The notes: generated by a model from the sequence alone, not told the origin. A DNA stretch of 64,000 nt from Synechococcus sp. WH 7805 (GCF_000153285.1 NZ_CH724168.1:1670333-1734332), one strand, 5' to 3'. Shown: positions 28,573 through 40,440, numbered from the stretch's first letter. A program made the numbers and translations.

Positions 28573-31500
28573 TTACGCCTTGAACGTGCTGGTTTCAAGG
28601 GAAGGAATAAGGCTCCGCGTTGTTGTTTCATGCAACAATTCGGGGTAGGCATAGCTCAAGTTTGTTCCTAAAGAGTCAAGGCTTTGAGCAATGAATTCTG
28701 TTGGGTCCAGTGCTGAAATCATCGAGAAGCTTGAAATGCCATTTTGGGCATTAAATGTCTGGCTCGTCATGGAATCAGAAATTCCTAATTCCGAAGCACG
28801 CATGATTTGATCTTGTGGCCCTTGGGTTCCGATCAGCCAATCCCCAGTGGCCTTCTCGGGTGATTCAGCAAGGAGATCTTCGATGTGGCTGAGATAACTC
28901 GACAGGCCTTCAATCTGCTCGAGTGCTTCTTTCGATGCGTAGGTCATTCCTGAAGCACCGGTGAAGGTCTCCAGTTCGTTGCCGGTGATCGAGTCGGTGA
29001 TTGCTGCGTTGAAGTTGGTTCCCTGGGTTCCGTACAGATTCAGGCCCCACTGGTCGAGTGTGCCTGTATCAAGGCTTGCCAGGTCATTGATGGTGAGCGT
29101 CCAGACTCCCCGGCTGCTCTCTCCCCAGAAGGTTTTGGCACTGAAGTTGAAATTCAGCGTGCTTGTGTCCCGTCGATTTCCTTCACTGAGGATTGCAGTG
29201 GTTCCTTCCGGAGAGGTGAGCGTGATGGTGAGATCGCCGGCATAGGTATGGTCCGACAGAATTGGAATCACCACGGACTCCAAGGTGATGTCTTGTGAGA
29301 TGGTGATCGTGCTGCTGATCGATCCGCCACCGGCATCGGGAATGGCGATTCCTGGGGTGGTGCTGGCGGAATAGGAGACTTCGTCACCCACGTTGTTCCA
29401 CGTTTTGGCCAAGGCGACCGCTGCTTCTGCATTGATGCGGCCAAATCCGTAGTCATGGCTGAAGTCGTGCTCGGCTCCATTTGTGAACCATCCATTGCTG
29501 CTGGCATCCACCACATCCGAGCTGTTGACCAGCACATGTTGCACATCTCGCCAAGTGAGATTGGGGTTGGCCTCCAACATCAAGGCGATCACACCAGACA
29601 CCAACGGTGTGGCCGAGGAGGTGCCACCAAAGTTGTCGATGTAACTGTTGTTGGTGCTGGTGGTGGTGATGGCATCGGTACCACCGTTGGACGGAGCGCT
29701 GACCAGAACATTCGCACCCGGTTCGCTGTATCCGGAATACCGTCCTCGATTGGTCATTGCTGCCACCGAGATCACATAGCGGGAGTTGGCATAGCCGTCG
29801 TAGTTCGAGTTGTCGTTGCTGTTCCGTCCATTTCCACCGGCCCAGGTATAGATCGCGCCTTTGCCATCGCGTCCATTGGTGACTCCATCCTTCAGCGCAG
29901 CAAGAACTCGAGCCGGTGCTGCCTGAAGCCTGCCGTTGTCATTCGGTCCCCAGCTGTTGCTGTAGATATCCACAGCATTCATCGTTCGCGTTAGGGCAGA
30001 GGCTTCATTCCTTGCTGTTCCTGCACCTAGCAGTCGTTGCCCACTGATGTTGGCGTTGGGCGCGGCACCGGTGATGCCAATGCCGTTATGCCCATATCCT
30101 GCTGCGACGCCAGCGACGGCTGTGCCGTGGTCGGCAGAGGAGCTTGGGGTCGGGTCGTTGTCCTTTCCGACGTAGTCATAACTCGATGCTGAAATGTAAT
30201 TCGTGCTCAGATCTTGATGACGCCAATCCAGCCCATCGTCGATCACGTTGATATGAATTCCAGTGCCGTAAATATTGCTCCCAGATTTGTTTTTCAATAA
30301 CCATGCCGAAGCAACATTGGCACCTCCCGATGATGAGTCTTTTAGGTGCCATTGGTCTTTGAAGCGGGCTTCGAGGGTGGGCGAAGACAGTGAGGGGGGA
30401 AGGCCAATGGTTCCATCACGATTGGTATCAAAGTTGAAAGTTTCTTCCCAACCGAGACGAGTTGCGATATTGCCAGACTTCCAGCCACTACCGCCTGTAA
30501 TCACTCCATTTGAATTCGTATCCCAGACGTAGAACGTGTCGTTTCGAGAACCTGTACCTTCCAGTAGGACCTGGAAGCCGTTATCGGTTTCGATAGCAGC
30601 AACTACATCGGAGTTGCCAGATGAGCTGTTGTTATAAGTTTGGCCAGCATTGTTTTTGAGTGTGATAGCACCAGCTTCTGAGAAGAGCTGATAAGCGGTG
30701 AGTTCGGTGCCATCGACAATGCCGTTGTTGTCGTCATCAAGGATCAAAGCGCCAATGGTTCCATCACGATTGGTATCAAAGTTGAAAGTTTCTTCCCATC
30801 CAAGACGAGTTGCGATATCACCAGACTTCCAGCCACTACCGCCTGTGATCACTCCATTTGAATTCGTATTCCAGACGTAGAACGTGTCGTTTCGAGAACC
30901 TGTACCTTCCAGTAGGACCTGGAAGCCGTTATCGGTTTCGATAGCAGCAACTACATCGGAGTTGCCAGATGAGCTGTTGTTATAAGTTTGGCCAGCATTG
31001 TTTTTGAGTGTGATAGCACCAGCTTCTGAGAAGAGCTGATAAGCGGTGAGTTCGGTGCCATCGACAATGCCGTTGTTGTCGTCATCAAGGATCAAAGCGC
31101 CAATGGTTCCATCACGATTGGTATCAAAGTTGAAAGTTTCTTCCCATCCAAGACGAGTTGCGATATCACCAGACTTCCAGCCACTACCGCCTGTGATCAC
31201 TCCATTTGAATTCGTATTCCAGACGTAGAACGTGTCGTTTCGAGAACCTGTACCTTCCAGTAGGACCTGGAAGCCGTTATCGGTTTCGATAGCAGCAACT
31301 ACATCGGAGTTGCCAGATGAGCTGTTGTTATAAGTTTGGCCAGCATTGTTTTTGAGTGTGATAGCACCAGCTTCTGAGAAGAGTTGATAAGCGGTGAGTT
31401 CGGTGCCATCGACAATGCCGTTGTTGTCGTCATCAAGGATCAAAGCGCCAATGGTTCCATCACGATTGGTATCAAAGTTGAAAGTTTCTTCCCATCCAAG

Positions 31501-34458
31501 ACGAGTTGCGATATCACCAGACTTCCAGCCACTACCGCCTATGATCACTCCATTTGAATTCGTATTCCAGACGTAGAACGTATCGTTTCGAGAACCTGTA
31601 CCTTCCAGTAGGACCTGGAAGCCGTTATCGGTTTCGATAGCAGCAACTACATCGGAGTTGCCAGATGAGCTGTTGTTATAAGTTTGGCCAGCATTGTTTT
31701 TGAGTGTGATAGCACCAGCTTCTGAGAAGAGCTGATAAGCGGTGAGTTCGGTGCCATCGACAATGCCGTTGTTGTCGTCATCAAGGATCAAAGCGCCAAT
31801 GGTTCCATCACGATTGGTATCAAAGTTGAAAGTTTCTTCCCATCCAAGACGAGTTGCGATATCACCAGACTTCCAGCCACTACCGCCTATGATCACTCCA
31901 TTTGAATTCGTATTCCAGACGTAGAACGTATCGTTTCGAGAACCTGTACCTTCCAGTAGGACCTGGAAGCCGTTATCGGTTTCGATAGCAGCAACTACAT
32001 CGGAGTTGCCAGATGAGCTGTTGTTATAAGTTTGGCCAGCATTGTTTTTGAGTGTGATAGCACCAGCTTCTGAGAAGAGCTGATAAGCGGTGAGTTCGGT
32101 GCCATCAACAATGCCGTTGTTGTCTTCATCGAGAAGCACTTCATCTTCAACTGGATCGAGTGTGAGTGATGTGCTGCCATTGGCGGTTCCCCCATTTCCA
32201 TCACTGACTACAAAACTGAAGACCACTTCACCGTTGAGATCTTGTGTTGGGGTGTAGGTCCAGGTGCCGTTGCCGTTAGGGGTGAGGGTTCCGTTGGCTG
32301 AGGCAGTGGTGACGCTGGTGATGGAGAGAGTGTCACCATCGATATCGCTGTAACCCTGCAGCAGATCCGACGCTTTCAGTAGGTAAGCAATATCCTCTGT
32401 GCCATTTGTTAGTGCGGACGGCGTGCCACTCAGGATTGGAGCATCATTACTGCCGTTGATCGTAATAGTGACTGTGGCTGGTGCACTATCAGTAGCATTG
32501 TCGTCGGATGCGATGTATTGAAAAACAACGGCAGTTGAGTCTCCGTCGCCCAGTGATTGGAAATTGTTGCCGAAGTTGTAGGTGAAGGTTCCGTCGCTGT
32601 TAACGACAACTGATCCAATCGTTGGTGCCGTTGTTATCGTGTAAGTGAGTTGATCGCTGCTGTCTGGATCGTTCGCATTGAAGTTTCCGCTGACGCTATT
32701 GCTGTCTTCTGACGTCGCGACGAACACATCATTAGCGGTTGGCGGAGTATTGATAGGAGTTATATCAGCTAAGAGTTCTTGATAGGTCTTGATGACGTCG
32801 TCATTGAAATAAACAAGTTCAATGTCATTCCAGATTAGATCGGTGTCAGCTAAGCCCGAATTGTTTCGGCTGAAGGCTAAGGATGTCCCCAGGTTTTCAA
32901 TGGAGAAATCGCTGTAGTTTTCAGAGAAGTAGAGCGTGTCGAAAGTACCGGATCCTCCGTAATACGTGTCGGATCCGAAGCTGTCGTAAAATCTGTCACC
33001 ACCATTGCCACCTCTAAAGACATTATCTGCAATATTTCCAAGAAATGTGTCATTGCCGCTGCCGCCAATGGCTTCCTCAAGGATGGTGCCAACTCCAATC
33101 GTTAGATTGTTAACGAGGCCGCCAATGCTTGAACTCGACGGAAGGGTGCCATTGAGTTCTGATGGCGCCAAATTGATAAACTGATCATCAGAATAATTGC
33201 TGACATTCAAGATGTCATAACCTGATCCATCAACCAGTGTGTAAGCTGTATCGCTAATCATCGTTGCGAAATTATTCATGATTTCGCTGGTACCGCTTGA
33301 GATATTTGTGCCTACGCCGTAAACTGTGTTGCCGTTGAAGGCTTTGAATGATCCATAGCCCTGTGATCCGTAGAGTTTATCTAACGCAATCCAATCCACC
33401 GTCATCGGTGTCTGTAGATATGCTCTTGAGGCGTTGACATTCGTATTGGTTGTTTGAGACCAATACGACATCATGGTGGTCAGCCAGGTGTCATTGCCAT
33501 ATTGCGCACTGTTCTCATAGGTAGGATTTCCATTGCCCGCGTTGTATTGCCCCTGATGTCCTAGGCCAAGAGCATGTCCGATTTCATGAAAAATCGTTTG
33601 TGGTGTGTAGCTGTTGTAGCTGGAATCTCCGTAAAACCAGGATGACGCAACGTTGATAACGCTGTAGTCGATAATGGCTGCGTTGTAATCAATGGTTCCT
33701 GTGTTTGGGTCTTGGTCATACCATCCGCCACCAAGATAGGCATAGGCTCCTGAATCATTATCTGTAAAGCGAAAATCACCTTCGGTTGCGACCTCAACAA
33801 ATTCAATGCCAGTGATGGCTTCGTAGACGTTAAAAACCTCTCGGGTGAGATTTTGACGTTCCGCAGACAATCCGTTTGAATCATCCGCCCATCCGGTGAT
33901 GTTGTAGGTCAATTGACCGTTTTTGGCGCCTAAACCGCTGCCACCTAAGTTGAATCGCCTTGTGTATGTTCCTGCCTCTTCCCAGAATCCGGTGGTCAGA
34001 TAATCCGATAGTTCGTTGAGTGTTCCAAAGGCAATCGTTGGATCTGCATTCGATAGGGTGTTGTTTAGTTCTGAATTGCTTTCACGATTAGTTTCTAATG
34101 AATCCCGGCTATAGCTACAAGCAAAGCAGGCGCACCGTCCTGCATGCAGATATTTCGATTCAATTCTGAACTCAATATTGGTGGTTTCATTAGCTTCTTC
34201 CTCGGTTGTTATGGAGTTATTCCCATTGATTGCTTCGCTGAAACTCTCAGTTGAATTCAGTTGTTGACTTGGCGGAGTGGTGGCACCGTTTTGGAGCAAG
34301 CCACGCGCCACTGTCAGGGGTTGATCAATGGGGGTGAGTGCCGGGTTGTTGTCGATCGAGCTGATGTCTGGGTCTGGCTCCTCAGGTTGATTGAGGCTGG
34401 TATGCAGAGAACGCGCCCGATAGGCACTCAGTGATTCAATCAGGTTAGATAAGTTCAT
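28573..34458 (-). CDS. Giant dual protease: serralysin-like M10 + 5 repeats + subtilisin/kexin S8 + P-domain
   Basis: The 1961-residue product has no classical signal peptide. In order: a Ser/Asn-rich N-terminus with a Cys cluster (GRCACFACSYS, about residue 110); a zinc metalloprotease with HEIGHALGLGH (about 290) and a Met-turn near TTMMSYW; RTX-like Gly/Asp turns (GGSGNDTFLGN, about 470); two cadherin/VCBS-like segments (about 570-770); five near-identical 116-residue repeats (about 773-1352); an S8 subtilisin/kexin domain with Asp in VIDDGLDWRH (about 1406), His in DHGTAVAG (about 1441) and Ser in GGTSSATPLVSG (about 1613); a proprotein-convertase P-domain (about 1709-1809); and a C-terminal tail. 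Each repeat carries EF-hand-like loops (DDDNNGIVDGTE, DTNRDGTIG) and a Trp-rich core resembling the cyanobacterial Trp-rich C-terminal domain. It is visibly lower in GC than its neighbours. It is probably secreted by a type I system and calcium dependent. Confidence 0.93.
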   Translation of the reverse strand: MNLSNLIESLSAYRARSLHTSLNQPEEPDPDISSIDNNPALTPIDQPLTVARGLLQNGATTPPSQQLNSTESFSEAINGNNSITTEEEANETTNIEFRIESKYLHAGRCACFACSYSRDSLETNRESNSELNNTLSNADPTIAFGTLNELSDYLTTGFWEEAGTYTRRFNLGGSGLGAKNGQLTYNITGWADDSNGLSAERQNLTREVFNVYEAITGIEFVEVATEGDFRFTDNDSGAYAYLGGGWYDQDPNTGTIDYNAAIIDYSVINVASSWFYGDSSYNSYTPQTIFHEIGHALGLGHQGQYNAGNGNPTYENSAQYGNDTWLTTMMSYWSQTTNTNVNASRAYLQTPMTVDWIALDKLYGSQGYGSFKAFNGNTVYGVGTNISSGTSEIMNNFATMISDTAYTLVDGSGYDILNVSNYSDDQFINLAPSELNGTLPSSSSIGGLVNNLTIGVGTILEEAIGGSGNDTFLGNIADNVFRGGNGGDRFYDSFGSDTYYGGSGTFDTLYFSENYSDFSIENLGTSLAFSRNNSGLADTDLIWNDIELVYFNDDVIKTYQELLADITPINTPPTANDVFVATSEDSNSVSGNFNANDPDSSDQLTYTITTAPTIGSVVVNSDGTFTYNFGNNFQSLGDGDSTAVVFQYIASDDNATDSAPATVTITINGSNDAPILSGTPSALTNGTEDIAYLLKASDLLQGYSDIDGDTLSITSVTTASANGTLTPNGNGTWTYTPTQDLNGEVVFSFVVSDGNGGTANGSTSLTLDPVEDEVLLDEDNNGIVDGTELTAYQLFSEAGAITLKNNAGQTYNNSSSGNSDVVAAIETDNGFQVLLEGTGSRNDTFYVWNTNSNGVIIGGSGWKSGDIATRLGWEETFNFDTNRDGTIGALILDDDNNGIVDGTELTAYQLFSEAGAITLKNNAGQTYNNSSSGNSDVVAAIETDNGFQVLLEGTGSRNDTFYVWNTNSNGVIIGGSGWKSGDIATRLGWEETFNFDTNRDGTIGALILDDDNNGIVDGTELTAYQLFSEAGAITLKNNAGQTYNNSSSGNSDVVAAIETDNGFQVLLEGTGSRNDTFYVWNTNSNGVITGGSGWKSGDIATRLGWEETFNFDTNRDGTIGALILDDDNNGIVDGTELTAYQLFSEAGAITLKNNAGQTYNNSSSGNSDVVAAIETDNGFQVLLEGTGSRNDTFYVWNTNSNGVITGGSGWKSGDIATRLGWEETFNFDTNRDGTIGALILDDDNNGIVDGTELTAYQLFSEAGAITLKNNAGQTYNNSSSGNSDVVAAIETDNGFQVLLEGTGSRNDTFYVWDTNSNGVITGGSGWKSGNIATRLGWEETFNFDTNRDGTIGLPPSLSSPTLEARFKDQWHLKDSSSGGANVASAWLLKNKSGSNIYGTGIHINVIDDGLDWRHQDLSTNYISASSYDYVGKDNDPTPSSSADHGTAVAGVAAGYGHNGIGITGAAPNANISGQRLLGAGTARNEASALTRTMNAVDIYSNSWGPNDNGRLQAAPARVLAALKDGVTNGRDGKGAIYTWAGGNGRNSNDNSNYDGYANSRYVISVAAMTNRGRYSGYSEPGANVLVSAPSNGGTDAITTTSTNNSYIDNFGGTSSATPLVSGVIALMLEANPNLTWRDVQHVLVNSSDVVDASSNGWFTNGAEHDFSHDYGFGRINAEAAVALAKTWNNVGDEVSYSASTTPGIAIPDAGGGSISSTITISQDITLESVVIPILSDHTYAGDLTITLTSPEGTTAILSEGNRRDTSTLNFNFSAKTFWGESSRGVWTLTINDLASLDTGTLDQWGLNLYGTQGTNFNAAITDSITGNELETFTGASGMTYASKEALEQIEGLSSYLSHIEDLLAESPEKATGDWLIGTQGPQDQIMRASELGISDSMTSQTFNAQNGISSFSMISALDPTEFIAQSLDSLGTNLSYAYPELLHETTTRSLIPSLETSTFKA
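30403..32129 (-). repeat. Five tandem 348-bp repeats inside the protease gene
   Basis: Units begin near 30403, 30751, 31099, 31447 and 31795, with an exact 348-bp period (116 codons) that keeps the frame. They are almost identical at DNA level. Units 2 and 3 share one set of base differences and units 4 and 5 another, and unit 1 (the C-terminal unit) is the most diverged. This indicates stepwise recent duplication or gene conversion. The array is a likely site of copy-number variation between strains. Confidence 0.95.
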
Positions 34459-34534
34459 TTGCCTAAGCCTGATGAGGCCTTGTTATGTTCAAATCATACG
34501 GAAACCGCAAGGCTTTGTTCGATTTACGACATTA

Positions 34535-34540
34535 AATGTA
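34535..34540 (-). promoter_or_regulatory. Putative -10 element of the giant protease gene
   Basis: On the minus strand TACATT lies 15 bases after the last unit of the direct-repeat array and about 76 bases upstream of the protease start. It lacks a recognisable -35; the repeats occupy that position, as in activator-dependent promoters. An alternative -10 (TATGAT) is at 34493-34498. Confidence 0.3.
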
Positions 34541-34555
34541 TGTGAGGGCATCGCA

Positions 34556-34595
34556 TTCTCATTGCATTATCATGGTTTCTCATTCAATTCTCATT
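34556..34595 (-). promoter_or_regulatory. Four phased 8-bp direct repeats upstream of the giant protease
   Basis: Read on the plus strand, TTCTCATT occurs at 34556, 34577 and 34588, with a 6/8 match TTATCATG at 34567. The starts are 11, 10 and 11 bases apart, so the copies lie on one face of the helix. The minus-strand unit is AATGAGAA. This geometry is that of PhoB/OmpR-family response-regulator sites, but the sequence is not a Pho box; a Fur-type site is an alternative. The last copy ends at the radical SAM stop codon. Confidence 0.5.
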
Positions 34596-36221
34596 AAATT
34601 CCCAGACTCTCGTTTTGATGATGTTGAAGGGTTTCTTTCTTCAGCGCTGTCCTGAGGTGCTCCCACGGCAGCACCGTGTCGTCGGGCCAGGTGTCGTGTA
34701 CAACCCTTTCCCATGCTGGAGGGAGGGGTAGCTCCACTCCCGCGCTTTTGGCTGTTGGCAGCTCCCCGGCCCTGGCGGCCCGGTAGGCCTTCTTCCAACC
34801 ACCCAGACTGTCTTGTGTTCCGCGAACAGCCACGATCACCGCAGCCAGTCGACGATCACTCCGCGACAGCAGCGCCTGGATCACGCTCCAGCCATAACTC
34901 TCTGGGCGCAGATCAATACCTTTGGGTTTGAGTCGTTTGCCGAGGCGCTTCAAGCGTTTGTCGGCCTCCGGCCGTACCCCCTGCCATTGGAACGGCGTGT
35001 GGGCCTTGGGCACGAATGTGCTCACCCCCAGGGTGAAGCGCAGCCCAGGTGTGGCTTTCTTCAGCTGTAGGAGCAGATCGGCGGTCGCCTCTACATCCTC
35101 ATCGTCTTCGCTGGGGAGGCCCACCATTCCATACAACTTGAGGGCGCTCAGACCACCCTGCTTGGCATGGCGTGCCGCTGCGTCAATCTCTTCGCTGCTC
35201 AACTTCTTGTTTACGACGCGTCGCATCCGTTCACTGCCGCTTTCAATCGCGATGGTCAGCGATTTACTGCCTCGATTGGCAAGCCCAGAGGCGAGGGCAG
35301 GGGTCACGGTGGCGGCCCGCACGGAGCTCACACTCACGCGTACATCGTTGAAGCGATCGGTATTCAGCCAGCGGAGCAGTTCATCGAATTGCGGGTGCTG
35401 GGTGACTGACGCTCCCAACAGTCCCAGACGCCGGGTCGCCTTGAGGCCTCGTTCGACCGCTGGGATCAGGCCGTCATCCAGCGATGGTGTGCGGAAAGGA
35501 AGCGTGAGATAACTGGCCAGACAGAAGCGGCAGAGTTCAGGGCAGCTGCGCACCACTTCCACCATGTGGATGTCCGGCCATGCGGCCGCCGGCGTGATCA
35601 CCGAGGAGTGGCTGAGGGTGTTCCCGCGCCAGGTCTGCTTGGTCACGGTGGCAGGCAGATCCGTTTCGATCGGTTCGATCGATCGCAGTGATCCCTCGGC
35701 ATCAAAGCTTGGGGCATAGAGCGCTGGCACATAGATGCCTGGAACCTTCGCCAGGTGCCGCAGACGCACGGCCCGTGGTTCATCGCGCACGTCCTGCAGG
35801 GCGTCGATGAAGGTCGGAAGCAGTTCCTCCCCATCCCCCAGCAGGATGACATCGAAAAATGGCGCCAATGGTTCGGGGTTCGCGGTCAACACAGGCCCCC
35901 CTCCGAACACGACCGGGTCAGCGTCCGTTCGCTGTTCGCTCCAGATCGGGATGCCCTGGTCTTCGAGCAGATCCAGCAACACCGGACCATCCAGTTCCCA
36001 GCTCAGGGACAGGCCGAACAGATCGCAGCGGCGATGCGGGGGATCCCCCTGATCGGTGAACAGCCGGCGCACATCCAGATCGGATCGCGAGGCCAGCGTG
36101 GCCCAGACGATTTGGTAACCGAGGCTGGTGATTCCCACGGTGTAGGTGCTGGGGAACGCCAGGACCGTGCGCAGGGCACCGGGTTCCGGAACAGCCGGAT
36201 CGAACAGCAGCGTTTCCTGAT

Positions 36222-36225
<4 letters not shown>
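34594..36225 (-). CDS. B12-binding-type radical SAM protein
   Basis: The radical SAM cluster motif CPELCRFCLA (C-x3-C-x2-C) follows an N-terminal Rossmann-like B12-binding-type region (FDPAVPEP...LAFPSTYTVGITSLGYQ). Downstream come the TIAIESGSERMRRVVNK and KLYGMVGLPSEDDEDV segments common to this family. I chose CTG at 36225, which overlaps the ClC stop as CTGA. The conserved N-terminus lies between it and the first GTG (36138), and no ATG, GTG or TTG occurs in frame for about 40 codons upstream. The product is about 543 residues. The reaction is unknown; relatives modify RNA, lipids or small molecules. Confidence 0.85.
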
Positions 36226-37727
<1,502 letters not shown>

Positions 37728-37744
37728 GGCTGTGCTGATCCGGG

Positions 37745-40360
37745 TCAGGACCCAGCCAGCACTGCGGCTTCATCGTCCGCGCTGATGGTTCGGCCCTGAT
37801 CCTCGAAACCAGAGATCTGGTCGAAGTTGAGGTAGCGGTAGAGCTCATCGGAGAGCGGATCGATCTTCTCTGCCGCGATGCTGCGGTAGTCGTCCGGGGT
37901 GGGGATCCGTCCCAGCTGAGCACAGACCGCCGCCAGTTCGGCACTGCCCAGGTAAACCTGGGCGCCCTTGCCAAGACGGTTATTGAAGTTCCGGGTGCTG
38001 GTGGAGAACACCGTGGTGTTGTCGTCCACCCGCGCCTGGTTGCCCATGCAGAGGGAGCAGCCCGGCATCTCCATCCGGGATCCGGCGGCTTCGAAAGTGG
38101 CGTAGTAGCCCTCGGCTTTGAGGGTTTCTTCGTCCATGCGCGTGGGGGGACAGACCCAGAGGCGGGCCTGGTTCGGGCCGGCGCCTTCCAGCACCTTGGC
38201 CGCAGCACGGTAGTGGCCGATGTTGGTCATGCAGGAGCCGATGAACACCTCCTGCACCGGATCACCGGCCACCTCGCTCAAGAGCTTCACGTTGTCGGGA
38301 TCGTTGGGGCAGGCCACCACCGGTTCGGTGAGCTCGTCGAGGTTGATTTCCAGGATCTCGGCATACTCGGCATCGCCGTCGGCACTGAGAAGCTGTGGAT
38401 GAGCCAGCCAGGCTTCCATCTCCTTGATGCGGCGGGCCAGGGTGCGGGCATCGCTGTAACCGCGGGCGATCATGTTTTTGAGCAACGCCACGTTGCTGCG
38501 CAGGTATTCGCTCACGGTTTCTTCTGAGAGCTTGATGGTGCAGCCGGCGCAGGAGCGTTCGGCACTGGCGTCGGTGAGTTCGAAGGCCTGCTCGAGCTTG
38601 AGGTCGGGGAGACCTTCGATCTCCATGATCCGGCCATTGAACAGATTCTTCTTGTTGGCCTTCTCCACGGTGAGCAGTCCGCGTTGAATCGCCACCCAGG
38701 GAATGGCATTCACCACATCCCGCAGGGTCACACCCGGTTGCAGCGAGCCGCTGAAGCGCACCAGCACCGACTCGGGCATGTCCAGGGGCATGGCGCCGAT
38801 GGCTGCAGCGAAGGCCACCAGGCCGGAGCCCGCGGGGAAGGAAATGCCCAGGGGGAAGCGGGTGTGACTGTCACCGCCGGTGCCCACCGTGTCGGGGAGC
38901 AGCATGCGATTCAGCCAGCTGTGGATGATGCCGTCACCGGGGCGCAGGGCCACACCACCGCGTTGGGCGAAGAAATCAGGCAGATCCTTCTGGGTCTGCA
39001 GGTCCACCGGTTTGGGGTAGGCCGCGGTGTGGCAGAAACTCTGCATCACCAGGTCGGAGGAGAAGCCCAGGCAGGCCAGCTCCTTCATCTCGTCTCTGGT
39101 CATGGGCCCGGTGGTGTCCTGAGAGCCAACGGTGGTCATCAGCGGTTCGCAGCTGGTGCCGGGGCGCACTCCGGGCAGGCCGCAGGCCTTGCCCACCATC
39201 TTCTGGGCCAGGGTGAAGCCTTTGCCGGTGTCGGCCGGTGCCGTGGGACGGATGAACAGATCAGAGGGTGCGAGGCCGAGTTTGGCGCGCACTTTGTCGG
39301 TGAGGGCGCGGCCGATCATCAGGGGGATTCGCCCACCGGCCCGCACCTCGTCACTGATGGTGCTGGGCTTGAGTTCGAAGCGGCTCACCACCTCACCGTC
39401 CCGTTCGATCGTGCCGGCATGGGGCCGGATGGTGATCACATCACCGGTGTTCAGTTCGGTGACATCGCATTCGATCGGCAGGGCGCCGGAGTCTTCTGCA
39501 GTGTTGAAGAAGATCGGCGCGATCTTGCCGCCGAGGATGACGCCGCCGCCTCGCTTGTTGGGCACATGGGGAATGTCGTCGCCGGTGTGCCAGAGCACGG
39601 AGTTGATGGCGCTCTTCCTGGAACTGCCAGTGCCCACCACGTCGCCCACGTAGGCCACGGGGTGCCCTTTCTCCTTGAGGGTGGCGATCGTCTTCAGGCC
39701 GTCTGGATCGCGGGTCTCCAGCATCGCCAGGGCGTGCAGAGGGATGTCCGGACGGGTGGTGGCGTGGGTGGCGGGCGAGAGGTCGTCGGTGTTGGTTTCT
39801 CCTTCCACCTTGAACACCGTCACCGTGATCGTGTCGGCCAGCTCCGGCTTCGAGGTGAACCATTCAGCTGCTGCCCAGCTGTCCACCACCTGCTTGGCAA
39901 AGCGGTTGCTGGAGGCCAGCTCCATCACTTCATTGAAGGCGTCATAAACCAGCAGAGTTCGGCTGAGGCCTTCAGCGGCGCAGCCGGCCAGCTGCGTGTC
40001 GCTGTGTTGGAGCAGCTCGATCAGGGCCGCCACGTTGTATCCCCCCACCATGGTTCCGAGCAGGCGGGTGGCTTCCAGCGGCGATACCAGGGGACTGCTG
40101 GCCTGCCCTTGGGCGATGGCGCTGAGCCAGGTGGCTTTCACATAGGCCGCTTCGTCGACGCCGGGCGGAATGCGTTCGATCAGCAGGTGCAGCAGCTCCT
40201 GCTCCTCCCCTGATGGTGGATTCTCCAACAGTTCTGTGAGTGCCTTGGCCTGGCTTGGCTCCAGGGGCAATGGCGGAATTCCCAGGGCCAGACGTTCGGC
40301 AGCGTTCTCTCGGTAGGTGCTCAGCATCAAAATCTGCTCAGGAACGGACTTGCAGGCCAT
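37745..40360 (-). CDS. acnB: Aconitate hydratase B
   Basis: The 871-residue AcnB-type aconitase interconverts citrate and isocitrate. It has the N-terminal HEAT-like domain of the B type ([20 protein letters not shown]), then the swivel domain and the catalytic domains. Fe-S cysteines are visible in [13 protein letters not shown] and [12 protein letters not shown], with [15 protein letters not shown] upstream. The length is normal. In cyanobacteria it works in the modified TCA cycle feeding 2-oxoglutarate, the carbon skeleton for nitrogen assimilation. It is probably the first gene of an operon with the ClC and radical SAM genes. Confidence 0.97.
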   Translation of the reverse strand: MACKSVPEQILMLSTYRENAAERLALGIPPLPLEPSQAKALTELLENPPSGEEQELLHLLIERIPPGVDEAAYVKATWLSAIAQGQASSPLVSPLEATRLLGTMVGGYNVAALIELLQHSDTQLAGCAAEGLSRTLLVYDAFNEVMELASSNRFAKQVVDSWAAAEWFTSKPELADTITVTVFKVEGETNTDDLSPATHATTRPDIPLHALAMLETRDPDGLKTIATLKEKGHPVAYVGDVVGTGSSRKSAINSVLWHTGDDIPHVPNKRGGGVILGGKIAPIFFNTAEDSGALPIECDVTELNTGDVITIRPHAGTIERDGEVVSRFELKPSTISDEVRAGGRIPLMIGRALTDKVRAKLGLAPSDLFIRPTAPADTGKGFTLAQKMVGKACGLPGVRPGTSCEPLMTTVGSQDTTGPMTRDEMKELACLGFSSDLVMQSFCHTAAYPKPVDLQTQKDLPDFFAQRGGVALRPGDGIIHSWLNRMLLPDTVGTGGDSHTRFPLGISFPAGSGLVAFAAAIGAMPLDMPESVLVRFSGSLQPGVTLRDVVNAIPWVAIQRGLLTVEKANKKNLFNGRIMEIEGLPDLKLEQAFELTDASAERSCAGCTIKLSEETVSEYLRSNVALLKNMIARGYSDARTLARRIKEMEAWLAHPQLLSADGDAEYAEILEINLDELTEPVVACPNDPDNVKLLSEVAGDPVQEVFIGSCMTNIGHYRAAAKVLEGAGPNQARLWVCPPTRMDEETLKAEGYYATFEAAGSRMEMPGCSLCMGNQARVDDNTTVFSTSTRNFNNRLGKGAQVYLGSAELAAVCAQLGRIPTPDDYRSIAAEKIDPLSDELYRYLNFDQISGFEDQGRTISADDEAAVLAGS

Positions 40361-40440
40361 TCTCCTGCGTCACCGTTCCGTTCCGGAAGCAGGCGGGTTT
40401 CCATGGTTTGCGTACCCTGTAGCGAGGTAATTGTTTGGGT

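Noticed and set aside
30698-31924. Four near-identical 60-residue plus-strand frames spaced 348 bp apart
   Set aside because: They are antisense shadows of the tandem repeats in the protease gene.
30403-32129. Regular repeats as a CRISPR array or mobile element
   Set aside because: The repeats are 348 bp, contiguous and in frame within a gene, with no spacers or cas genes.
38684-40213. A 509-codon open frame antisense to acnB
   Set aside because: It is a shadow of acnB; the product is His/Gly-rich low complexity with no recognisable domain.
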